From NCBI GenBank assembly GCA_949292025.1, contig CASEYC010000079.1:1-40754 (forward strand): a stretch of DNA of 40,754 nt, read 5' to 3'. How positions within the stretch are numbered: the first letter of the stretch is position 1; each line of letters begins with the position of its first letter. This DNA comes from an uncultured Bacteroides sp. (GTDB lineage Bacteria > Bacteroidota > Bacteroidia > Bacteroidales > Bacteroidaceae). Shown piece after piece: positions 36,262 to 40,754 of the stretch. Made by a program: the position numbers and the translations under genes. The notes beneath the pieces were generated by a model, which was not told where the DNA came from, did not search any database, and saw nothing but the letters and a program-made list of their open reading frames with translations.

Positions 36262-36574
36262 AATATTCTTCCTTTAGTTTCAAAGCCTTGTTGATTTCCT
36301 TGTCTGGGGTCTTTTGCGTTTTCTTCTGAAAGCCGTTGAACAAGATGACTATTTGGCCCTCATCATAGCAAAAGAAGATTCGGTAAATATTTCCTTGCCA
36401 TTCTATTCTCAATTCATATAAACCATCCTTGATAAACTTGACATACTTTGCCGGCAGCCTTTCTTGGGTCTTCAGCAAGAGCAAACCGTATAGGACTTTT
36501 TCTTGGGTCCCTTTGTCCAGTGTATCGAAGAAGTCTTTATAATAATTCTCGTATGCTATTATTTTTCGTTTCAT
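36230..36574 (-). CDS. HigB/RelE-like toxin (phage Gp49-like family)
   Basis: 114 aa. Compact alpha/beta fold with YYKDFFDTLDKGTQEKVLYGLLLLKTQERLPAKYVKFIKDGLYELRIEWQGNIYRIFFCYDEGQIVILFNGFQKKTQKTPDKEINKAL. The 'LRI-x-x-x-G-x-x-YRI-F-F ... I-x-x-L-x-G-F-x-K-K-T-x-K-T-P' pattern defines the Gp49-like/HigB family of ribosome-dependent mRNA interferases. The frame stays open upstream past crp as far as the transposase remnant, but the ATG at 36574 lies 8 bp from the -7 box and marks the true start. It is co-transcribed with the overlapping antitoxin. Confidence 0.87.
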   Translation of the reverse strand: MKRKIIAYENYYKDFFDTLDKGTQEKVLYGLLLLKTQERLPAKYVKFIKDGLYELRIEWQGNIYRIFFCYDEGQIVILFNGFQKKTQKTPDKEINKALKLKEEYYERKRRNKDV

Positions 36575-36581
36575 GTTGGGG

Positions 36582-36613
36582 CAAAGATAGGGAAAGTTTA
36601 TCAGTTGGGCAAC
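36582..36613 (-). promoter_or_regulatory. Toxin-antitoxin promoter, near-leaderless
   Basis: On the minus strand: GTTG (36613-36610), 20 bp, TATCTTTG (36589-36582), then CCCCAAC and the ATG of the toxin at 36574. The usual start point would fall on or just before the start codon. Confidence 0.6.
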
Positions 36614-36658
36614 TCTTGGGGCATTTATTTTCGTGTACCATTCTTTATAATCATTATT

Positions 36659-36746
36659 GTCCGCGGGCGCAGGTATCCCCGTCCGCGGGCGCAGATACCT
36701 CCGTCCACGAGCGGGGATATACCTCTCCACAGGCAGGGAAAGGCTT
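36659..36746. repeat. Tandem array with 22-bp period (array 2)
   Basis: Units at 36659, 36681, 36703 and 36725. The first two share 17 of 22 bases, the others are diverged. The unit begins GTCCGCGGGCGCAG and contains GGTATCCCC/GATACCTCC; it matches array 1 in phase and pattern (GTCCGnGnnCGnAGGTA). It fills the gap between the crp stop and the toxin promoter. Confidence 0.8.
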
Positions 36747-37446
36747 ATCCTATCTTGCTGATTTTCTTCAGCTTTTCTTCCTCGATGATTTTGATTTTGC
36801 GGCCGTCGATGGTGATGAGCTTTTCGGTGGCGAATTGCGACAGCGTGCGGATGGCGTTGGAGGTGGTCATGTTGGACAGGTTGGCCAGGTCCTCGCGCGA
36901 GAGGTAGATGCTCAGCGTTGAGCCGTCTTCCTCCAGCCCGTAGCTTTCCTTCAGGAAGAGCAGCGACTCCGCCAGGCGGCCGCGGATGTGCTTCTGCGTC
37001 AGGTTCACCGTGCGCTCGTCCGCCACGGTCAGGTCGAAGGACAACTGCCGGAGAAAGAACTGGGCCAGGTCGTTGTTTTGCGCTGCCAGAGTGCGGATGG
37101 CGCCCATGGGGATGAGGCAGACGGTGGAAGCCTCGAAGGCGGCGGCGGCCGTCACATAGTCCTTGCCCGCAAAGGCGGCGGCATAGCCGAAGTAGCCCAC
37201 GGGCCTGATCATGCGGATAATCTGGCTGCGCCCGCCCACGCCGTCCTTGTAGATTTTCACCTTGCCGCTCAGCAGGCACATCAGGTGCGTGGGGGTCTCG
37301 CCCTCGCAGTGGATGACCTCGTTTTTCTTGTAGTTCTGGAGCGTGAACTGGCTGGACAGGTAGACACGCTGATCCTCGTTGAGGGGGGCCCACATGTCGG
37401 CTATCAGCTCCGGAACCTGGGCGTCGGATATGTTCGATTTTACCAT
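36745..37446 (-). CDS. Crp/Fnr-family transcriptional regulator
   Basis: 233 aa. N-terminal cyclic-nucleotide-binding-type beta-roll (about 20-130: YKKNEVIHCEGETPTHLMCLLSGKVKIYKDGVGGRSQIIRMIRPVGYFGYAAAFAG), dimerisation helix (about 130-155), C-terminal HTH_Crp (about 165-225, HIRGRLAESLLFLKESYG..SIYLSREDLANLSNMTTSNAIRTLSQFATEKLI). The Glu/Arg pair that binds cAMP in E. coli Crp (GE-x-G...RS/T) is not evident, and there are no Fnr-type N-terminal cysteines, so the signal is unknown. Its strand and own promoter give no clear link to the PUL; regulation of it is a possibility only. Confidence 0.88.
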   Translation of the reverse strand: MVKSNISDAQVPELIADMWAPLNEDQRVYLSSQFTLQNYKKNEVIHCEGETPTHLMCLLSGKVKIYKDGVGGRSQIIRMIRPVGYFGYAAAFAGKDYVTAAAAFEASTVCLIPMGAIRTLAAQNNDLAQFFLRQLSFDLTVADERTVNLTQKHIRGRLAESLLFLKESYGLEEDGSTLSIYLSREDLANLSNMTTSNAIRTLSQFATEKLITIDGRKIKIIEEEKLKKISKIG

Positions 37447-37474
37447 AACTGCTGCAAAACTGTGTTATAAAGCA

Positions 37475-37482
37475 CAAAAGTA
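37475..37482 (-). promoter_or_regulatory. -7 box of the Crp/Fnr regulator gene
   Basis: On the minus strand TACTTTTG followed by TGCTTTATAAC, 29 bp before the start codon. The upstream element is not clear. Confidence 0.5.
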
Positions 37483-37547
37483 GAAAGAATATATCAAATA
37501 TTACGCTTTTATGACAAAAAGATGGCAAAAATGAGGAAAAAAAGAGG

Positions 37548-37571
37548 AACCACGGCTCGGAAGCCGCGGTT
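37548..37571 (-). terminator. Hairpin with T-run downstream of the transposase remnant
   Basis: Read on the minus strand, AACCGCGGCT pairs with AGCCGTGGTT (one mismatch, 4-nt loop), followed by CCTCTTTTTTTCC. It would terminate transcription coming from the truncated transposase. Confidence 0.65.
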
Positions 37572-37606
37572 ACTGTAAACAAAACAAGGGTCAGCGGAGA
37601 ATCAAA

Positions 37607-38038
37607 ATATGCATAAATCATAGAGAGCCTGTAGAGGAAGAACTTCTCGTTCACAATGCCCCTTGGTGCAGCCCTGAAGCTTTTGATTTTGGCATTGAAT
37701 GACTCAGCCGAGACGTTTGAGGATCGGTTCACATAGAAGTTGAGAATATCCTCATAATATTCATGGAAGGTGGCCGCGATGACATTGAACGAATGGAATC
37801 CGGCTTCCTCCACTTGGTTGTACCATCTTGCCATAGCCAGTCTTGTCGCATCCTTTATGGTGTTCTTGGAGAAAATCATCCTTAAGGAGTGCGACAGTCC
37901 GTATGCCTTTTTTATATCTGGGAACTCATTGAAGAGGATTTCCGCCTGTTCACGCTGCCTTTGGGTCCATTTCTCACCTGACTTGAAGAGCAGATAACGG
38001 CGCTTCCTTCTCCAATTCACAAAACGGTTATAGGACAC
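37607..38038 (-). pseudogene. 5'-truncated ISL3/ISAon1-type transposase
   Basis: About 144 codons of a DDE transposase C-terminal half, read from GTG (38038) to the MIYAY region. Signatures: RRRYLLFKSGEKWTQRQREQAEILFNEFPDIKKAYGLSHSLRMIFSK, RWYNQVEEAGFHSFNVIAATFHEYYEDILNFYVNRSSN and AESFNAKIKSFRAA, where E112 is the last catalytic acid. The N-terminal zinc-finger/HTH and the first two catalytic Asp are missing. An in-frame stop occurs just upstream at 38062-38064, and the break lies at the edge of palindromic repeat B3. There is no proper stop after IYAY either. Both ends are thus eroded and the protein cannot transpose. Confidence 0.8.
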
Positions 38039-38064
38039 ACGCTTGGGAAAGAGATGTGTAATCT

Positions 38065-38141
38065 TTTAGACGCGGATAATGCGGATTTAGCGGATTTTAT
38101 AACTTAATAATCCGCACCATCCGCTAAATCCGCGTCTAAAA
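38065..38141. repeat. Palindromic intergenic repeat B3 (diverged)
   Basis: Arms TTTAGACGCGGATAATGCGGATTTAGCGGATT and AATCCGCACCATCCGCTAAATCCGCGTCTAAA pair around a short AT centre. It has the same GCGGAT/ATCCGC rhythm as repeats B1 and B2 but no matching outer flanks. It sits between glnN and the broken end of the transposase. Confidence 0.7.
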
Positions 38142-38211
38142 AATAATAAATAGTCAGTCTCTTTTTTATTACGATACACCTTCCTGTGTGTCCGGGACGG
38201 AATGCCGGGCT

Positions 38212-40401
<2,190 letters not shown>

Positions 40402-40432
40402 GATGGGTCTCTTTTTTATAGGTTTTCGGCTG

Positions 40433-40440
40433 CAAAGGTA
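40433..40440 (-). promoter_or_regulatory. -7 box of the glnN promoter
   Basis: On the minus strand, TACCTTTG followed by CAGCCGAAAAC; identical over 21 bases to the orphan promoter at 379-399. The leader to the first glnN ATG would be about 24 nt. Confidence 0.6.
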
Positions 40441-40457
40441 GGTGTTTTTCTTGGAAT

Positions 40458-40477
40458 ACCCCCTAAAAAGAGGGGGT
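40458..40477. promoter_or_regulatory. Palindrome over the -33 region of glnN
   Basis: ACCCCCT (40458-40464) and AGGGGGT (40471-40477) form a perfect 7-bp inverted repeat with an AAAAAG centre, about 18-37 bp upstream of the -7 box on the minus strand. Read on the plus strand it is also followed by T-rich sequence, so a terminator for the plus strand is an alternative. Confidence 0.4.
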
Positions 40478-40533
40478 GTTTTCTGATTTTCCTTCTTTTT
40501 TTGAGGTGAATGCCCCTCTTAGTGTGCATCCCT

Positions 40534-40621
40534 GTCCGCCCGAAGGCTTGCAGATTCTTCCCGGAGTGCCGGAAAAAGCTTCCGAAGCCGTCTGCAAAAC
40601 TTCCCGAAGCCGCTCAGGGCT
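40534..40621. repeat. Weak array with 22-bp period (array 3)
   Basis: Units at 40534, 40556, 40578 and 40600. The last three share CTTCC(C)GAAGCCG or a one- or two-base variant at the same phase; the first begins GTCCGC, like the units of arrays 1 and 2. Conservation is low, so this is the least certain of the three. Confidence 0.5.
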
Positions 40622-40702
40622 GACGCATTACTTAATAATCTGAAAATCAAATCATGTTTAATAAAGTCAGTAATAGGTTCTATTTATAATTACTATATTC
40701 TT

Positions 40703-40710
40703 TACTTTTG
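40703..40710 (+). promoter_or_regulatory. -7 box of the gene at the right edge
   Basis: TACTTTTG at 40703-40710 followed by TCCC; a start point near 40717 would give a 22-nt leader before the ATG at 40739. Confidence 0.5.
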
Positions 40711-40738
40711 TCCCATAAATTCAAGTTGAAAACAGCCA

Positions 40739-40754
40739 ATGGAAATCATCTCAA
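40739..40754 (+). CDS. Possible 5' end of a further gene (partial)
   Basis: ATG GAA ATC ATC TCA at the window edge, 28 bp after a good -7 box. Only five codons are visible (MEIIS), so nothing can be said of the product. Confidence 0.35.

Larger units (their letters stand above)
40402..40738. other. Intergenic region with glnN promoter and array 3
   Basis: Contains the glnN -7 box, a GC-rich 7-bp palindrome, a weak 22-bp periodic array, and at the right end a plus-strand promoter. I see no gene in it. Confidence 0.6.

Noticed and set aside
37629-37642. 14-bp match (AGTTCTTCCTCTAC) between the 407 repeat and the transposase remnant
   Set aside because: Several such matches are expected by chance in 40 kb, and here it encodes an ordinary EKFFLYR stretch.
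36230-38038. A single 602-codon frame joining transposase remnant, crp region and toxin
   Set aside because: The middle is the crp gene in the wrong frame; the ends are two unrelated proteins that happen to share a frame. Treated as a remnant plus a separate toxin gene.

Overview
The window is a stretch of a Bacteroidales chromosome, most likely Bacteroidaceae. Three things show this: promoters of the Bacteroidota form (TTG, about 19-23 bp, TAnnTTTG), paired SusC/SusD genes, and family members typical of the group (type III glutamine synthetase, ddh, LysS with a C-terminal extension, a lone DUF4143 ATPase). GC content looks high for the group, with GC-rich third positions; no species can be named from this.

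Layout. (1) 1-1880: accessory edge with the end of a possible transposase, an AraC-type HTH remnant, two face-to-face promoters with no gene to serve, a solitary tyrosine recombinase, and intergenic repeats. (2) 1881-5493: M24 peptidase, ruvA, ddh and a secreted PepSY-like protein. (3) 5736-12079, minus strand: lysS-gpsA-pgi, then a terminator-like hairpin, then a HAD phosphatase and a MATE exporter. The lysS/gpsA and HAD/MATE pairs overlap by 4 bp. (4) 12315-17934, plus strand: DUF4143 ATPase, ftsK, a LolA-like chaperone and trxB. (5) 17958-21296: an exported GH2 beta-galactosidase directly after trxB. (6) 21998-35852: a polysaccharide utilization locus (PUL) that reads as one seven-gene operon: susC1-susD1-susC2-susD2, two BACON-domain surface lipoproteins and a GH16 endo-glucanase lipoprotein. 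(7) 35956-38038, minus strand: a HigBA-like toxin-antitoxin pair, a Crp/Fnr regulator and a 5'-truncated ISL3-type transposase. (8) 38212-40401: glnN, then a 350-bp intergenic region and the possible start of another gene at the right edge.

How the PUL probably works: the GH16 enzyme, on the cell surface, cuts a beta-glucan (1,3- or mixed-linkage is the best guess). The two BACON lipoproteins hold the polymer through C-terminal domains that I cannot assign. Two different SusCD pairs import the oligosaccharides. No sensor (HTCS, SusR or ECF/anti-sigma) and no exo-acting partner other than the GH2 enzyme upstream is present. The promoter fires into a 13-A tract and is preceded by an array of eight 11-bp units, so control may be partly local.

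The most unusual material is intergenic. There are three arrays with a 22-bp period, one with an 11-bp period, and a family of palindromic repeats that share ends but carry different interiors.
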